64,000 nt of DNA from NCBI RefSeq assembly GCF_028657945.1, contig NZ_CP059693.1, positions 1,426,001 through 1,490,000 on the forward strand, in the 5' to 3' direction. The translations under genes were made by a program, and so were the position numbers. This DNA comes from Thalassomonas haliotis (GTDB lineage Bacteria; Pseudomonadota; Gammaproteobacteria; Enterobacterales; Alteromonadaceae). The notes beneath the pieces were generated by a model. It did no database searches and was not told the DNA's origin. It saw only the letters and a program-made list of their open reading frames with translations. Positions 8,484 to 18,116 of the stretch are shown in pieces (the stretch's first letter is position 1; each line of letters opens with the position of its first letter).

Positions 8484-9579
8484 CGTCAATGCGAAAATTC
8501 TGGCCTTGCATGAACTTGTGCAGACATCCCCGCAAGCGGCAGAGGCGCAGCTGGAACAGCTTGAGGACAATCTTGCCTTATATAACAGCGCCGAAAGCTA
8601 CCTGCTTTTGCTTGTAAAAGCTAAGGTACTGCTTGCACGCGATGAAATGGAACCGGCGCTTTCGGCCCTGGAAGCGGCGAAAAAGCTCAGCATAGACCTG
8701 CCCGAGCATGTCTTAAATCAGCCGATCTTCCTGCAGAGGCATTTATTGTTCGCCGATATTTATGCCGTTAAAAAACAGTTTGATTTGGCTTTTGCAGAAA
8801 AGAAAGAGTACCTCAAGCGTTATGAGGCCTATTCGGATAAAAAAAATGCCGATACCGTAAGCATGCTCAATAAAAAGTATGAAACCGATCGTAAGCTCAA
8901 AGAAAATGAACTAATCAATAACCAGAATATTTTAAAACAGTTTCAGATCCGCGATGCGGAAAACCAGAAAAATGCCCAGCAGAAGAATTTTATTTTGCTG
9001 ATCGTGACTACCCTGGTCTTTTTCATTTTATCTTTGCGGCAATTCAAGGTGCGCCGGGTGCTGCAGAAAATGGCGCAAACCGACAGTTTAACTAAACTGC
9101 TTAACCGTAAGGCCTTATTTGCCCAGGGGCAGTTGCTGACTTCAAAAGCTGTCGAGGAGCAAAACGAATTTAGCGCCATCGTACTCGATATCGATTTTTT
9201 CAAAAGAATAAACGATGACTACAGCCATGACATTGCCGATAAAGTGCTGCAGCAGGTGGCCAAACTGGGTAATGAAACCATGCGCTCAAGAGATATCTTT
9301 GCCCGCATCGGCGGTGAGGAATTTGCGGCGATATTACCGGAGGCCAATCTCGATGAAGCCAAGGCGATAGCAGAACGCCTGAGAGAGAAAATTTACGAAT
9401 ATAACTTCAGCCAGTTCGGCATCGAATGTCCGATCAGCGCCAGTTTTGGTGTCGCCAGTTTGCACCAGGTGATCCCCCAGTTTGAACTCTTGTTGCATGC
9501 CGCCGATAAAGCCATGTCGACGGCAAAGAAAAGGGGCTGTAACCAGGTGGTGAGTTTTTCGCCGCACCAGCAAATGTAG
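8329..9579 (+). CDS. Membrane diguanylate cyclase (intact GGEEF)
   Basis: A 416-residue protein that starts at ATG 8329, preceded by AGGGGGG at 8 nt. It has a signal-like segment (SSFFCLAAVFIGFFIPVLAQ), a helical sensor region resembling the TPR/coiled-coil part of its neighbour, a membrane segment (about 219-240) and a GGDEF domain. The active motif is ARIGGEEFAAILPEA (GGEEF near 327). The inhibitory site RSRD stands five residues before it, so product feedback by c-di-GMP is expected. It should make c-di-GMP from two GTP. It overlaps the upstream gene by 155 bp, which I attribute to a frameshift there. The two genes look like a tandem duplication that diverged. Confidence 0.92.
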   Translation: MRLMPGKSPSSFFCLAAVFIGFFIPVLAQEKIKGAEQNRKISSIVKDRQNTNVNAKILALHELVQTSPQAAEAQLEQLEDNLALYNSAESYLLLLVKAKVLLARDEMEPALSALEAAKKLSIDLPEHVLNQPIFLQRHLLFADIYAVKKQFDLAFAEKKEYLKRYEAYSDKKNADTVSMLNKKYETDRKLKENELINNQNILKQFQIRDAENQKNAQQKNFILLIVTTLVFFILSLRQFKVRRVLQKMAQTDSLTKLLNRKALFAQGQLLTSKAVEEQNEFSAIVLDIDFFKRINDDYSHDIADKVLQQVAKLGNETMRSRDIFARIGGEEFAAILPEANLDEAKAIAERLREKIYEYNFSQFGIECPISASFGVASLHQVIPQFELLLHAADKAMSTAKKRGCNQVVSFSPHQQM

Positions 9580-9706
9580 CTGCTTTTTTGCTTGGAATAT
9601 CAGTTGATTTGCTGTTCAAAGAGCATTTTTATATGATAGCCGCAAGCCCTGAGTGCGAAAAAAAATACTTTCAATTGCTTAGCTGTTTTTTCCAGGGCGA
9701 TATCCG

Positions 9707-9712
9707 TATAAT
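9707..9712 (+). promoter_or_regulatory. -10 element of a possible parC promoter
   Basis: A perfect TATAAT lies 121 bp before the parC ATG in a 253 bp spacer. The -35 region (TGTTTT or TTTTTC) is poor. I see no gene in this spacer. Confidence 0.4.
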
Positions 9713-9832
9713 AGCGCTATTGCTGCCGGCCCGGGAATCTTTGCCAGGTCTTATCGCTATGGCGCTGGCGAGCAAAATAATAATTCAGTAGTAACAGCAA
9801 TAAGCTGCATTGCCCATTAGGAAAACCATTTC

Positions 9833-12121
9833 ATGTCTGATGCACTCGAATATAGCCTTGAAGGCGTAGAGCAAGTCCCTTTACGGCGTTTTACCGAAGA
9901 AGCTTATCTCAATTATTCCATGTATGTCATCATGGACCGGGCCTTGCCCCATATCGGTGACGGTTTAAAACCGGTACAAAGGCGTATTGTTTATGCCATG
10001 TCTGAGCTTGGCCTGTCGGCGGTTGCCAAATATAAAAAGTCTGCCCGTACCGTAGGTGATGTTTTGGGTAAGTTCCATCCCCATGGCGACTCGGCTTGTT
10101 ATGAAGCCATGGTGCTGATGGCGCAGCCGTTTTCCTATCGCTATCCTCTGGTTGACGGTCAGGGGAACTGGGGGGCGCCGGATGACCCCAAATCTTTTGC
10201 CGCCATGCGTTATACCGAGGCGAGATTATCCCGTTTCAGTGAATTGCTGTTATCCGAATTAGGCCAGGGGACGGTCGACTGGATCCCTAATTTTGACGGC
10301 ACCATGAAAGAGCCGAAAACCTTACCCGCCCGCCTGCCGCATATTTTATTAAACGGTATTACCGGTATTGCCGTAGGTATGGCCACAGATATTCCTCCCC
10401 ATAACGTTCGGGAAGTTGCCAATGCCTGTGTACATTTAATTGAGCAACCTAAAGCGGAAGTGGCCGATTTACTGGAGTTTATCCAGGGGCCGGATTATCC
10501 TACCGATGCCGAGATCATTACCCCGAAAGCGGAAATTGAAAAGATTTATCAAACCGGCCGCGGCAGCATCAAGATGCGCGCCGTTTATGAAATCGAGCAG
10601 GGCGATATAGTGATCACCGCACTGCCGCACCAGGCGTCCGGCGGTAAGGTGCTGGAGCAGATAGCGGCCCAGATGCAGGCGAAAAAACTGCCTATGGTGG
10701 TGGATTTACGGGATGAATCGGACCATGAAAATCCTACCCGTTTGGTGATAGTGCCGCGCTCGAACCGGGTGGACACCGAACAGCTGATGCAGCATTTGTT
10801 TGCTACTACAGATCTGGAGAAAAACTACCGGGCAAACCTGAATATGATAGGTCTGGATAACCGCCCGGCGGTGAAAAACTTGCGGGATATCCTGGCCGAG
10901 TGGCTGGAGTATCGCCGTGAAACCATACGCCGCCGCCTGCAATATCGCCTGGATAAAGTACTGGCGAGGTTACATATCCTTGAAGGTTTGCTGATTGCTT
11001 ATCTTAATATCGATGAAGTTATTGAAATCATACGTAACTTCGATGAGCCGAAAGCCGAGCTGATTGCCCGGTTTGGCCTGTCCGAACGCCAGGCTGAATC
11101 TATCCTGGAAATTAAATTACGCCAGCTGGCCAAGCTGGAAGAAATTAAGATCCGCGCCGAACAGGACGAACTGAATAAAGAGCGGGATTACCTGGAAAAA
11201 GTGCTTAACTCCAAGGCGCGCATGAATACCTTAATGAAAAAGGAATTGATGGAAGCGGCGGAAAAATACGGCGATGAACGCCGCTCGCAAATCATTGTCC
11301 GGGGTGAAGCCAAGGCATTGTCGGAAAAAGACCTGGTGCCGAGCGAACCGGTAACCGTAGTGATTTCCGATAAGGGCTGGGCGCGTTGTGCCAAGGGCCA
11401 TGATATAGATCCCAAAGCGTTAAATTATAAAGCCGGTGACGAGTATTTATGTTCAGCCAGGGGGCGAAGCAACTCTCCCGTGGTGGTGATAGACTCTTCT
11501 GGCCGGGCTTATGCTACCGATGCCCATACTCTGCCTACCGCCAGGAGCCAGGGAGAGCCGCTGACCGGCCGCTTTAACCTGGCCGCGGGAGAAACCTTTA
11601 CCCAGGCGGTGATGGCGGAAGATGAGCATCAGTTCCTGCTCAGCACAGATGCCGGTTATGGCTTTATCGGCAGTTTTGCCGATATGGTCAGCCGTAATAA
11701 AAACGGTAAAGCGCTGTTAAGCCTGCCGGCAGGAGCTAAGGTTATGCCGCCAAGGGCGATAACCAAGGTTGACAGCCAGTTGTGTTTATCTGTCACCAAC
11801 GAAGGGCGCATGCTGGTATTTCCGTTGAAAGACTTGCCTGTGCTCAGTAAGGGGAAGGGCAATAAGATCATTAATATTCCATCGGCCCGGGTTAAATCCC
11901 GTGATGAATATGTCACCCTTATTCATGTTATCACTCCCGAGAGCTCAGTTACCCTGCATGCCGGGAAAAGAAAGCTGACCCTTAAACCCGGTGATATTGA
12001 ACATTACCGTGGTGAACGCGGACGCCGGGGTAACAAGCTGCCTCGCGGTTTACAGCGGGTGGACAGGGTTGAAGTGGAAACGGTAGAAGTGGTAGAGGAA
12101 GAGCAGGAAAGCCAGGAATAA
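9833..12121 (+). CDS. parC: DNA topoisomerase IV subunit A
   Basis: ParC is the DNA-breaking subunit of topoisomerase IV. The 762 residues are of normal length. The N-terminus [20 protein letters not shown] and the catalytic tyrosine in [10 protein letters not shown] are present. The quinolone-region helix reads [16 protein letters not shown], with the usual Ser and Glu of sensitive strains. The C-terminal half has the degenerate beta-pinwheel repeats and ends in an acidic tail. The ATG is preceded by TTAGGAAAACC. A strong intrinsic terminator follows 34 bp after the stop codon, so it is the last gene of its transcript. Confidence 0.98.
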   Translation: MSDALEYSLEGVEQVPLRRFTEEAYLNYSMYVIMDRALPHIGDGLKPVQRRIVYAMSELGLSAVAKYKKSARTVGDVLGKFHPHGDSACYEAMVLMAQPFSYRYPLVDGQGNWGAPDDPKSFAAMRYTEARLSRFSELLLSELGQGTVDWIPNFDGTMKEPKTLPARLPHILLNGITGIAVGMATDIPPHNVREVANACVHLIEQPKAEVADLLEFIQGPDYPTDAEIITPKAEIEKIYQTGRGSIKMRAVYEIEQGDIVITALPHQASGGKVLEQIAAQMQAKKLPMVVDLRDESDHENPTRLVIVPRSNRVDTEQLMQHLFATTDLEKNYRANLNMIGLDNRPAVKNLRDILAEWLEYRRETIRRRLQYRLDKVLARLHILEGLLIAYLNIDEVIEIIRNFDEPKAELIARFGLSERQAESILEIKLRQLAKLEEIKIRAEQDELNKERDYLEKVLNSKARMNTLMKKELMEAAEKYGDERRSQIIVRGEAKALSEKDLVPSEPVTVVISDKGWARCAKGHDIDPKALNYKAGDEYLCSARGRSNSPVVVIDSSGRAYATDAHTLPTARSQGEPLTGRFNLAAGETFTQAVMAEDEHQFLLSTDAGYGFIGSFADMVSRNKNGKALLSLPAGAKVMPPRAITKVDSQLCLSVTNEGRMLVFPLKDLPVLSKGKGNKIINIPSARVKSRDEYVTLIHVITPESSVTLHAGKRKLTLKPGDIEHYRGERGRRGNKLPRGLQRVDRVEVETVEVVEEEQESQE

Positions 12122-12155
12122 TTCAGGTTTTAAACTTTTAACTCTTTAAACATAA

Positions 12156-12180
12156 AAACCAGCGCCCGGCGCTGGTTTTT
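12156..12180 (+). terminator. parC intrinsic terminator
   Basis: The 9 bp GC-rich arms ACCAGCGCC and GGCGCTGGT, flanked by A and T tracts, end in TTTTTT. It is a canonical rho-independent terminator directly after parC. Confidence 0.9.
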
Positions 12181-12185
12181 TATAT

Positions 12186-12314
12186 CCATGGAAGGATGGT
12201 ATGACGTTGATCACATGGATGTGAAAGAGCGGCGATATCCATGGAAGGATGGTATGACGCTGATCACATGGATGTGAAAGAGCGGCGATATCCATGCAAG
12301 AATGGTATGACGCG
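12186..12314 (+). repeat. Tandem repeat array A (53 bp unit, 2.4 copies)
   Basis: Two full 53 bp units (12186-12238 and 12239-12291) differ at a single base, and a third unit is cut short (12292-12314). Each full unit contains the palindrome TCACATGGATGTGA followed by AAGAGCGGCGATAT. The array starts 6 bp after the parC terminator. Its core is shared with the array at 27237-27476. Confidence 0.92.
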
Positions 12315-12367
12315 CTTTTCTCTAGTAAAGGCGGATGTCTAAGAGCAACAAGGCATTATTGATAAGC

Positions 12368-13390
12368 TTAACTGCCGCAAGATTTTCTCACGATTAAACT
12401 TGTTGGCATTAAGGTCGTATCGACGGTTTCACCGTTAATCAGCTTTAACAGCTTATCCACCAGCAATTCCCCGGCAAGTTTGGTATTTTGCCTGGCCGTG
12501 GTCAGGGGCGGAAAGGTAAAGCTGGCAATGGGAATATCATCAAAACCAATCACAGCGACATCATCCGGGGTATTAATATTGTGCTCCTGCAAGGCCCGCA
12601 TCGCCCCTATGGCGATAAGGTCGCTGGCCCCGAAAATGGCATCGAAGGGTAAGCCGCTGCTGAGCAACTTACGGGCGGCGTTATAACCTGACTCTTCTGT
12701 GCTGATGGCATCAAATTGATACTTCTGGTCAACAGTGAGGTCATTATCGGCCAAAGCTTTGCAGTGCCCCAAATAGCGGTCCAAAAACTCGGGGGAGTGG
12801 CTGGAAGCACCACCTAAAAAGGCAAATTGCTTGCGGCCGTTTTTTATTATATGTTCGGTGAGCTGGTAGCCGCCATGAAAATTATCGCAACCAACCGAGA
12901 CTATGGGTAAGCCCTTGACTTCGGCGCCCCAGCGGACAAAGCGGGTGTTTTGCGCAATTAACTGCTGCAGTTTTTGTTCATAATCGACAAAGTCGCCATA
13001 GCCGAGCAAAATAATGCCGTCGGCCTTATTGGTATCTTCAAAGTCGGCATGCCAGTCATTGTTCATTTGCTGGAAGGAAACCAGTAAATCATAACCTTTA
13101 TCCGAGCAGGCGCGGGTAATGCTGCCCAACATGGACAGGAAAAAGGGGTTGATCATGGAATCGTCGCTGGTGGGGTCTTCAAACAGCAGCAGGGCTATGG
13201 TGGCGCTTTGTTGGGTGCGCAGGTTGCTGGCGTTTTTATCTACCTTGTAATTTAGCTCCCTGGCAATGGCCTGGACTTTTAGCCGGGTTTCTTCATTAAC
13301 TAAAGGACTGTTCCTCAGGGCTCTTGATACCGTGGACTGGGAAACACCGGCCCTGTAGGCAATGTCAAAGGATGTCGCTTTAGATTTCAC
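12368..13390 (-). CDS. LacI-family transcriptional regulator
   Basis: A 340-residue LacI/GalR repressor. The N-terminal helix-turn-helix is SFDIAYRAGVSQSTVSRALR with the hinge helix near 50-60 (KNASNLRTQQ). A periplasmic-binding-protein-like effector domain follows (about 65-335), with DGIILLGYGD and DDVAVIGFDDIPIASF. The effector is probably a sugar but cannot be named. No transporter or sugar enzyme sits beside it. The divergent spacer holds an AGCGCT-centred sequence typical of LacI operators, and only gene debris follows it. The start ATG is preceded by a weak ribosome site. Confidence 0.93.
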   Translation of the reverse strand: MKSKATSFDIAYRAGVSQSTVSRALRNSPLVNEETRLKVQAIARELNYKVDKNASNLRTQQSATIALLLFEDPTSDDSMINPFFLSMLGSITRACSDKGYDLLVSFQQMNNDWHADFEDTNKADGIILLGYGDFVDYEQKLQQLIAQNTRFVRWGAEVKGLPIVSVGCDNFHGGYQLTEHIIKNGRKQFAFLGGASSHSPEFLDRYLGHCKALADNDLTVDQKYQFDAISTEESGYNAARKLLSSGLPFDAIFGASDLIAIGAMRALQEHNINTPDDVAVIGFDDIPIASFTFPPLTTARQNTKLAGELLVDKLLKLINGETVDTTLMPTSLIVRKSCGS

Positions 13391-13935
13391 TACTTAATCA
13401 CCACTAAAAGTTAACCAAAAATTATAGCCAATAGTACCCGAGAGCTTAGCTTAATATCAATATAACTTAAAGTATTAGTGCCTGACCTGTTTGTAGGTGT
13501 TTGATCATAAGCAAACTGGTGTTCGACTGAATTTAAGAGTAAACGGAAAGCGCTAGTGTCTGCGAGCCTTAGATATGAAATTGAAACTTCTTTTTTTCAG
13601 CTGCTGCTGATGTGCTTTTTATCTCTGCTTGCGGCCGCAGATCAGTGGCGGACATTAAGGCAGAATATCATAGATCTGCAGCTGGAAGTCTGGCAGGAAA
13701 TCATGTCTGAAGAGCTTGTATCCTTTGTTAGCCGGGTTCTTCTTCGGACTTAGGGCCACATCAGGCAAAAGGACGGGAAGCAGGGGGGGACCGGGATTAT
13801 GTCGAGATACTGAGTCCCGGCGGCCGGATTAAAAAAGTGACCTCCAGGCGGTTAATAAAGCTTTATCCTTGCCTTTACCTGGCTTTAGCCAAGGTGGACT
13901 TGGCTTGTTTTGAGGGGGAAGGAGCTGTAAAAACA
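13391..13935. other. Gene-poor spacer with possible gene remnant
   Basis: These 545 bp between the LacI gene and the yebC terminator hold no convincing intact gene. At 13547-13556 lies AAAGCGCTAG, a partial palindrome with the AGCGCT centre of LacI operators. Just after it an ATG at 13574 opens a short hydrophobic start (MKLKLLFFS) that soon meets a stop, while another frame reads on to 13753 with a signal-like LLAAA. This could be the decayed 5' end of an exported protein once controlled by the LacI gene. That reading is speculative. Confidence 0.3.
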
Positions 13936-13960
13936 ACAAAGGGCTGATCATCAGCCCTTT
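13936..13960 (-). terminator. yebC terminator (bidirectional shape)
   Basis: The arms ACAAAGGGCTGA and TCAGCCCTTTGT flank a short loop. On the minus strand the hairpin is followed by TTGTTTTT, and on the plus strand by TTTTA. It lies 28 bp after the yebC stop. Confidence 0.85.
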
Positions 13961-13987
13961 GTTTTATTGCCATATAGCTGCTATGAC

Positions 13988-14710
13988 TTACTCGGCAATT
14001 TCAGCATTGTGATAAATTTCCTGTACGTCTTCACAGTCTTCAAGCATTTGCAGGAATTTTTCAAACATTTCAACGTCATCACCGGCAATTTCTGTGTAGG
14101 TTTGCGGCACAAAAGCGATTTCTTCCACGTCCAGTACGTACTCAGGCATGTCGTTGGCGAAGGCGGTCTTGATTTTGAAAAACTCGGTATGCGGCGCGTA
14201 AACGGTAATAATGCCGTCTTCCAACTCAACGTCGGTGACATCGATGTCGGCCATCATCAGGTTCTCTAATACCGCTTCATCGTCATCCCCTTTAAAAGAG
14301 AATACCGCCTGGTGGTCAAACATATGGGAAACCGTGCCCGATGAACCAATTTTGGAATGGGTTTTGGTAAAACATTGGCGTACGTCTTTAATGGTACGGT
14401 TGCCGTTATCGGTTAAGCAATCGATGATCACCATGCAGTTGCCCGGGCCAAAACCTTCGTAACGTGCCGGTACATAATCTTCGCCGCCGGTGCCTTTGGC
14501 CTTTTCAATGGCTTTTTCGATAACGTGAGCTGGTACTTGAGCTTTTTTTGCTTTATCAATAGTGCTGCGCAGGGCTAAGTTGCCATCGGGATCGGTACCG
14601 CCGTTTTTGGCGATGACATAAATCTCTTTTCCGAATTTTGAATAAACTTTGGTTTTTTGGCCCGCCGTTTTGGCCATGGATAATTTACGGTTTTGGTAAG
14701 CTCTGCCCAT
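13988..14710 (-). CDS. YebC/PmpR-family regulator
   Basis: A 240-residue YebC/TACO1-family protein. It opens [20 protein letters not shown], a variant of the family N-terminus ([20 protein letters not shown]). The family core [20 protein letters not shown] and the acidic motif [19 protein letters not shown] are clear. Members act as DNA-binding regulators or as translation factors that relieve stalling. The [12 protein letters not shown] wording marks the YeeN-like branch rather than canonical YebC, so the symbol yebC is not assigned. It stands alone between its terminator and the next minus-strand gene. Confidence 0.93.
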   Translation of the reverse strand: MGRAYQNRKLSMAKTAGQKTKVYSKFGKEIYVIAKNGGTDPDGNLALRSTIDKAKKAQVPAHVIEKAIEKAKGTGGEDYVPARYEGFGPGNCMVIIDCLTDNGNRTIKDVRQCFTKTHSKIGSSGTVSHMFDHQAVFSFKGDDDEAVLENLMMADIDVTDVELEDGIITVYAPHTEFFKIKTAFANDMPEYVLDVEEIAFVPQTYTEIAGDDVEMFEKFLQMLEDCEDVQEIYHNAEIAE

Positions 14711-14885
14711 CTGAATTGCTTCTCATGCTAATGATAACCAGGGAACAATCCGCTATTGGAAATTGCTCATCACCTGGTATGGAAAATTTAATTGTTTAGG
14801 ATTTTAACAGTCTCCGGCGGTTATTTTCCAGTGCCTGGCGGCAGTTTGATTGATTTTTCTTTGATATCACGTAAGCCGGGGCAAA

Positions 14886-15764
14886 TTAGCTTTGGATAAT
14901 GCGGCGATCCTGGTCTAGGTTAAACAGGTAATCGGTCTTGTCGGGCAGGCTGGTCAGGCTGTGCTGAGTTAAACGTTGAAAGTGCTGGATAAAATCGGCT
15001 ATCTCAGAGTCTGTCATGATTTTATTGCTGGCTGAACCGCCGATAAGCTTTTGCCTGAGCTTTTGTTCCTGCTCCAGGCGCCAGCGGTAAACACAGTTAA
15101 AGGAGGGGGCTTTTAACATCAGCCATAAATCCATATAGGGGTATAACGGCTGGTAGTATTGTGCCAGCTGGTGGTTAACAAATTTTCGCCAGACGGCGTC
15201 CCGGTCCCGCTCTTGTTCCAGGGTATTTACCGGGAACCAAAGCTCGTTTTCCTGCTGGGGGGGAGTGCCCCAGCACCAGCCTTCAAAAAGCACTACATCT
15301 ATTTTTGATGTAACTCTTGGCCAAAGTTTGTGGGGCAGGGGATTATCGCTTGCTTTATCAAATTTAACCAGGGAAAAGCCGGTTTCTGCCTTTGCTAACT
15401 TTTCCAGGGTATCACCGAGCAGGGCGATATTATGGGTGCCCGGTACGCCGCGGCTGGCTAATAAAGGATGTACCGACTTTGCCAGTTGCTGTCTTTGTAT
15501 CTGGTCAAGATAAAAATCATCGAGGGAGCAGCTGACGGTATTGAGCTGATATTCGTGAATCAATACCCGGGTCATATAATCGCTTAAGGTCGACTTGCCA
15601 CTGCCCTGACAGCCGTTAATGCCGATAAAAACTGTTGATTTTCCACTGGCACGGTACTTAGCAACAATTGCCTTAATCAGCGGGCTAAAGTGTTGCTCGG
15701 CACTGACCAGATAATCCGGGGATAGCCGGTTGTTTTCTAGAAAGTCTGCCAGATATGTTTGCAA
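14886..15764 (-). CDS. P-loop kinase, D-glycerate 3-kinase-like
   Basis: The protein is about 292 residues from the TTG at 15764, which has AAAGGGA 6 nt upstream. Longer in-frame TTG starts at 15803 and 15842 are possible; there is no ATG near. The Walker A motif is GINGCQGSGKST. SCSLDDFYLD and HPLLASRGVPGTHN follow, and VVLFEGWCWGTPP is the third conserved block. These match the uridine-kinase-like group containing plant-type glycerate kinase and yeast Tda10. The substrate is uncertain: glycerate is likely by family, but the group has untested members. No pathway neighbour helps. Confidence 0.82.
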   Translation of the reverse strand: MQTYLADFLENNRLSPDYLVSAEQHFSPLIKAIVAKYRASGKSTVFIGINGCQGSGKSTLSDYMTRVLIHEYQLNTVSCSLDDFYLDQIQRQQLAKSVHPLLASRGVPGTHNIALLGDTLEKLAKAETGFSLVKFDKASDNPLPHKLWPRVTSKIDVVLFEGWCWGTPPQQENELWFPVNTLEQERDRDAVWRKFVNHQLAQYYQPLYPYMDLWLMLKAPSFNCVYRWRLEQEQKLRQKLIGGSASNKIMTDSEIADFIQHFQRLTQHSLTSLPDKTDYLFNLDQDRRIIQS

Positions 15765-16000
15765 CTTAAGTCCCTTTCGCCTGAATATAAAACCATTAAC
15801 CAATGAAAGAAACCTCTTAAAGAGAAAACTCACGCCGGCCAATTGAGTTATAACCCAAATTTTGTAGGTGTGACAATGTATTCTTTGCTTAATCGGGTGG
15901 ATGGTTTAGTCGGCCGGGGGCAAGGCTCACAGGGGCGGGCCTGCTTTAACATTAATTTTCAGGCCCTTATTTTAGCCTTATTGCAAAGCATGACTTGCCT

Positions 16001-16186
16001 TCAGGTGAGTTGGTTTTGCTGTCGCAGCCTGGCCAGATCTAAACTGTGCTCTTTTGTTTCGACATCCCACTGACTGATGGCGAGATATTTCAGTTGCCGG
16101 TAAAAATCTATCATATCAATCAGCCGGCTTGTCTTAGCGGTGTTAAATAAGCTCAGGATTTTAAATAAAATAACTTTGAATATCAT
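16001..16186 (-). CDS. Small hypothetical protein (61 aa)
   Basis: The ATG at 16186 has GAGAGA at a good distance upstream and opens a 61-residue protein: a hydrophobic N-terminus (MIFKVILFKILSLFN) followed by a charged helix-rich tail. A longer reading from 16267 overlaps the end of the TPR gene and has no ribosome site, so I prefer the short form. I do not recognise the family. It lies 43 bp downstream of the TPR gene on the same strand and may be co-transcribed. Confidence 0.5.
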   Translation of the reverse strand: MIFKVILFKILSLFNTAKTSRLIDMIDFYRQLKYLAISQWDVETKEHSLDLARLRQQNQLT

Positions 16187-16229
16187 GATGATTCTCTCGT
16201 ACTGCCAAGGTTGAATATTTGGTTTGCTG

Positions 16230-16826
16230 TTATTCTGTAGTGCTTGTGCCATAAGTGCTTGCTGCAAAAGCTGGAGTGGTTAGTTTGTGGTTACTTATGG
16301 CTAAGCTATTGGTAACCACAGCCAGGTTTTGCTTAACTATGCTGTTTTGGTTGATGGTCATCGCCTTATTAAAGTCGGCTAATGCCCCGGCAATATCGGC
16401 TGAAAGATAACGCACTATAGCCCTGTTGCTTAAAGCGATTGAGTGCAGGTACCTGCCTTGTCTGCTGCGCTTCATTTGTCTGGGCATAGTTGTTATTGCC
16501 CGGCTGCAGGCGGCTTCCGCTTTTGTCAGCTGCTTCATTTTTAAATTGGCGGCGCATATACCCAGCTCGTACTCCCAGGCATAGCTGATACCGGTATTGG
16601 GGCGATAGTGCTCTGTGATTTGTTCAAGCCCTTCTTGATATTTTCCGGATAAAATATCATCTGAGCCGCTGCTGTTGTTGATCACGGCAATTTTAAAGCT
16701 ATCAAGGTCATGAACTGTTTGTGCCCGGGTAAATGCCGAGTTGGCTAGTAACACTGTGAGCAGGGTGGTTGCCGCGACTACCTTGATAAATAATGTTTTA
16801 GTAAAAGATGCTTTGTGAGCTTTCAT
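16230..16826 (-). CDS. Exported TPR-like protein
   Basis: A 198-residue protein with a clear signal peptide (charged start, hydrophobic VVAATTLLTVLLANSAF, cleavage near TRAQ). The remainder is helical, with two recognisable tetratricopeptide-like units: WEYELGICAANLKMKQLTKA and SIALSNRAIVRYLSADIAGA followed by LADFNKAMTIN. It is probably periplasmic with a protein-binding role; no enzyme motif is visible. Its ATG is preceded by AGGAAGAAATC. Similar short TPR proteins are common in Alteromonadales, but the function is unknown. Confidence 0.75.
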   Translation of the reverse strand: MKAHKASFTKTLFIKVVAATTLLTVLLANSAFTRAQTVHDLDSFKIAVINNSSGSDDILSGKYQEGLEQITEHYRPNTGISYAWEYELGICAANLKMKQLTKAEAACSRAITTMPRQMKRSRQGRYLHSIALSNRAIVRYLSADIAGALADFNKAMTINQNSIVKQNLAVVTNSLAISNHKLTTPAFAASTYGTSTTE

Positions 16827-16994
16827 GATTTCTTCCTTTTAGGTTGAATCTCGTTAAGGCTAAGTTAGTGTTTAATGCCATTAACTGCTGACACCTTTAC
16901 TTTAAGCCAGAAGGAAAACTTTCGACAAACGATATAAAAACAGCCGTCAGGTGAATTTATTTCAACCATAGTGTTGTTAAAAGATTTTCAGTGT

Positions 16995-17873
16995 TTATGC
17001 GGTAAAAGTTTGCTTGATCCAATGGGTAAAGGAGTTCAGCTCAGGCGCCGATGCCTGGTATTGGTGGCGGATCAGGTAATAGCGATCTTTGGTCACCAGT
17101 TCATGGTCGAATAACTTTACCAGCAACTGTTCATTAAACCAGGCCTGGCTGATCGGTAAAGGTACCAAGGCAATGCCGACCCCCTGTTGGGCCGCGCGGG
17201 CGACGCCGAACATACTGTCAAACTGGATAATTTGTTTGGGATCAAAATTATCTACCCCGCAGCGCTCTGCCCATTGGTGCCAGGACCAGGGCCTGGACCG
17301 GTGCAGGATCAGCGGCACTGAGGTTAGTGCGTCATATCCTGCCGGTGATAACTCCTGGTAGAGCTTTTTGTTACATGCCGGTACATAAGAGAGAGGAAAT
17401 AAATCATCGGCTTGGCTGGCGTTGGGTTTACTGCTGGCTAAAACAATTGATAAATCACCGCTTTTTAGAGGATCGCTGGCCGACTTCACCGTTTCCAGCT
17501 GTAAATTTACTTGGGGGTGCTGCTTCGCCCAGTCATTCAACCTGGGAACAAATAGCTCACTGGCAAAAAACTCCGGCAAGCTGATGGTGATAGTGCTGTT
17601 TTGTTTATTATTGCTGAACTGAGCTATGGTCGCTTCGAGTTCGCCAATTAAAGGTGCTATGGCTTCATAAAACTGTCGGCCTGCATTGGTTAATTCTATG
17701 GCGCGGGTTTGCCGGTGAAACAGTTCAATACCGACTTGTTGTTCGAGCTGCTTTATTTGATGGCTCACCGCTGAAGGGGTTAAAAAAAGTTGTGCCGCGG
17801 CATGTTTAAAGCTGAGGCACTTGGCAGCGATACAAAAGGAGCGTAAACCGCGTATAGGAGTTTGAATAGCCAT
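16995..17873 (-). CDS. LysR-family regulator (GcvA-like branch) with sigma54 promoter
   Basis: A 292-residue LysR-type regulator. The N-terminal winged helix reads LRSFCIAAKCLSFKHAAAQL and FLTPSAVSHQIKQLEQQVG, typical of the GcvA branch. A two-lobed effector domain follows (about 92-290). The effector is unknown. Upstream on the same strand is a near-consensus sigma54 promoter (17915-17930), and about 100 bp before it an NtrC-type palindrome (18013-18029). The LysR protein Nac of enteric bacteria is driven the same way, so this gene may belong to the nitrogen response; that is inference and does not imply orthology. Confidence 0.92.
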   Translation of the reverse strand: MAIQTPIRGLRSFCIAAKCLSFKHAAAQLFLTPSAVSHQIKQLEQQVGIELFHRQTRAIELTNAGRQFYEAIAPLIGELEATIAQFSNNKQNSTITISLPEFFASELFVPRLNDWAKQHPQVNLQLETVKSASDPLKSGDLSIVLASSKPNASQADDLFPLSYVPACNKKLYQELSPAGYDALTSVPLILHRSRPWSWHQWAERCGVDNFDPKQIIQFDSMFGVARAAQQGVGIALVPLPISQAWFNEQLLVKLFDHELVTKDRYYLIRHQYQASAPELNSFTHWIKQTFTA

Positions 17874-17914
17874 AAGGTTCTGATTATTAGTGATTAATTA
17901 AGCTAATATCAAAC

Positions 17915-17930
17915 AGCAAGTCAGAGGCCA
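17915..17930 (-). promoter_or_regulatory. Sigma54 (-24/-12) promoter of the LysR gene
   Basis: The minus strand reads TGGCCTCTGACTTGCT, which has the invariant GG and GC exactly 10 nt apart and the TTGC of the -12 box. The start codon is 42 bp downstream. Confidence 0.7.
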
Positions 17931-18012
17931 CTTCTTATGTTGTTGTTTTTTATGATGTTAGTAGTTTTTTTTAGCGGCAGAAGAGTTAAGCGGGCACATT
18001 AAAAGCTAATTT

Positions 18013-18029
18013 TGCACCATAATGGTGCG
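18013..18029. promoter_or_regulatory. NtrC-type enhancer site
   Basis: TGCACCATAATGGTGCG contains the perfect inverted repeat GCACCA-N3-TGGTGC, the form of NtrC sites such as those before glnA. Its centre is about 115 bp upstream of the expected sigma54 start, a usual enhancer distance. Confidence 0.65.
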
Positions 18030-18116
18030 CTTTGTTAGTGCTAAGTTAATATGGTGTTTTCTGATTTTAATACGCTAATGATGATTAAACTTTTCACCTG
18101 CTGGGAAAAGGGCAAA

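Noticed and set aside
9588..9791. 67-codon frame before parC
   Set aside because: It covers the promoter region of parC and has no homology or good start.
13556..13753. 65-codon frame starting with GTG
   Set aside because: No ribosome site or family; treated only as possible gene debris.
16187..16267. Longer N-terminus for the 61-residue protein
   Set aside because: It overlaps the end of the TPR gene and lacks a ribosome site; ATG 16186 has GAGAGA.
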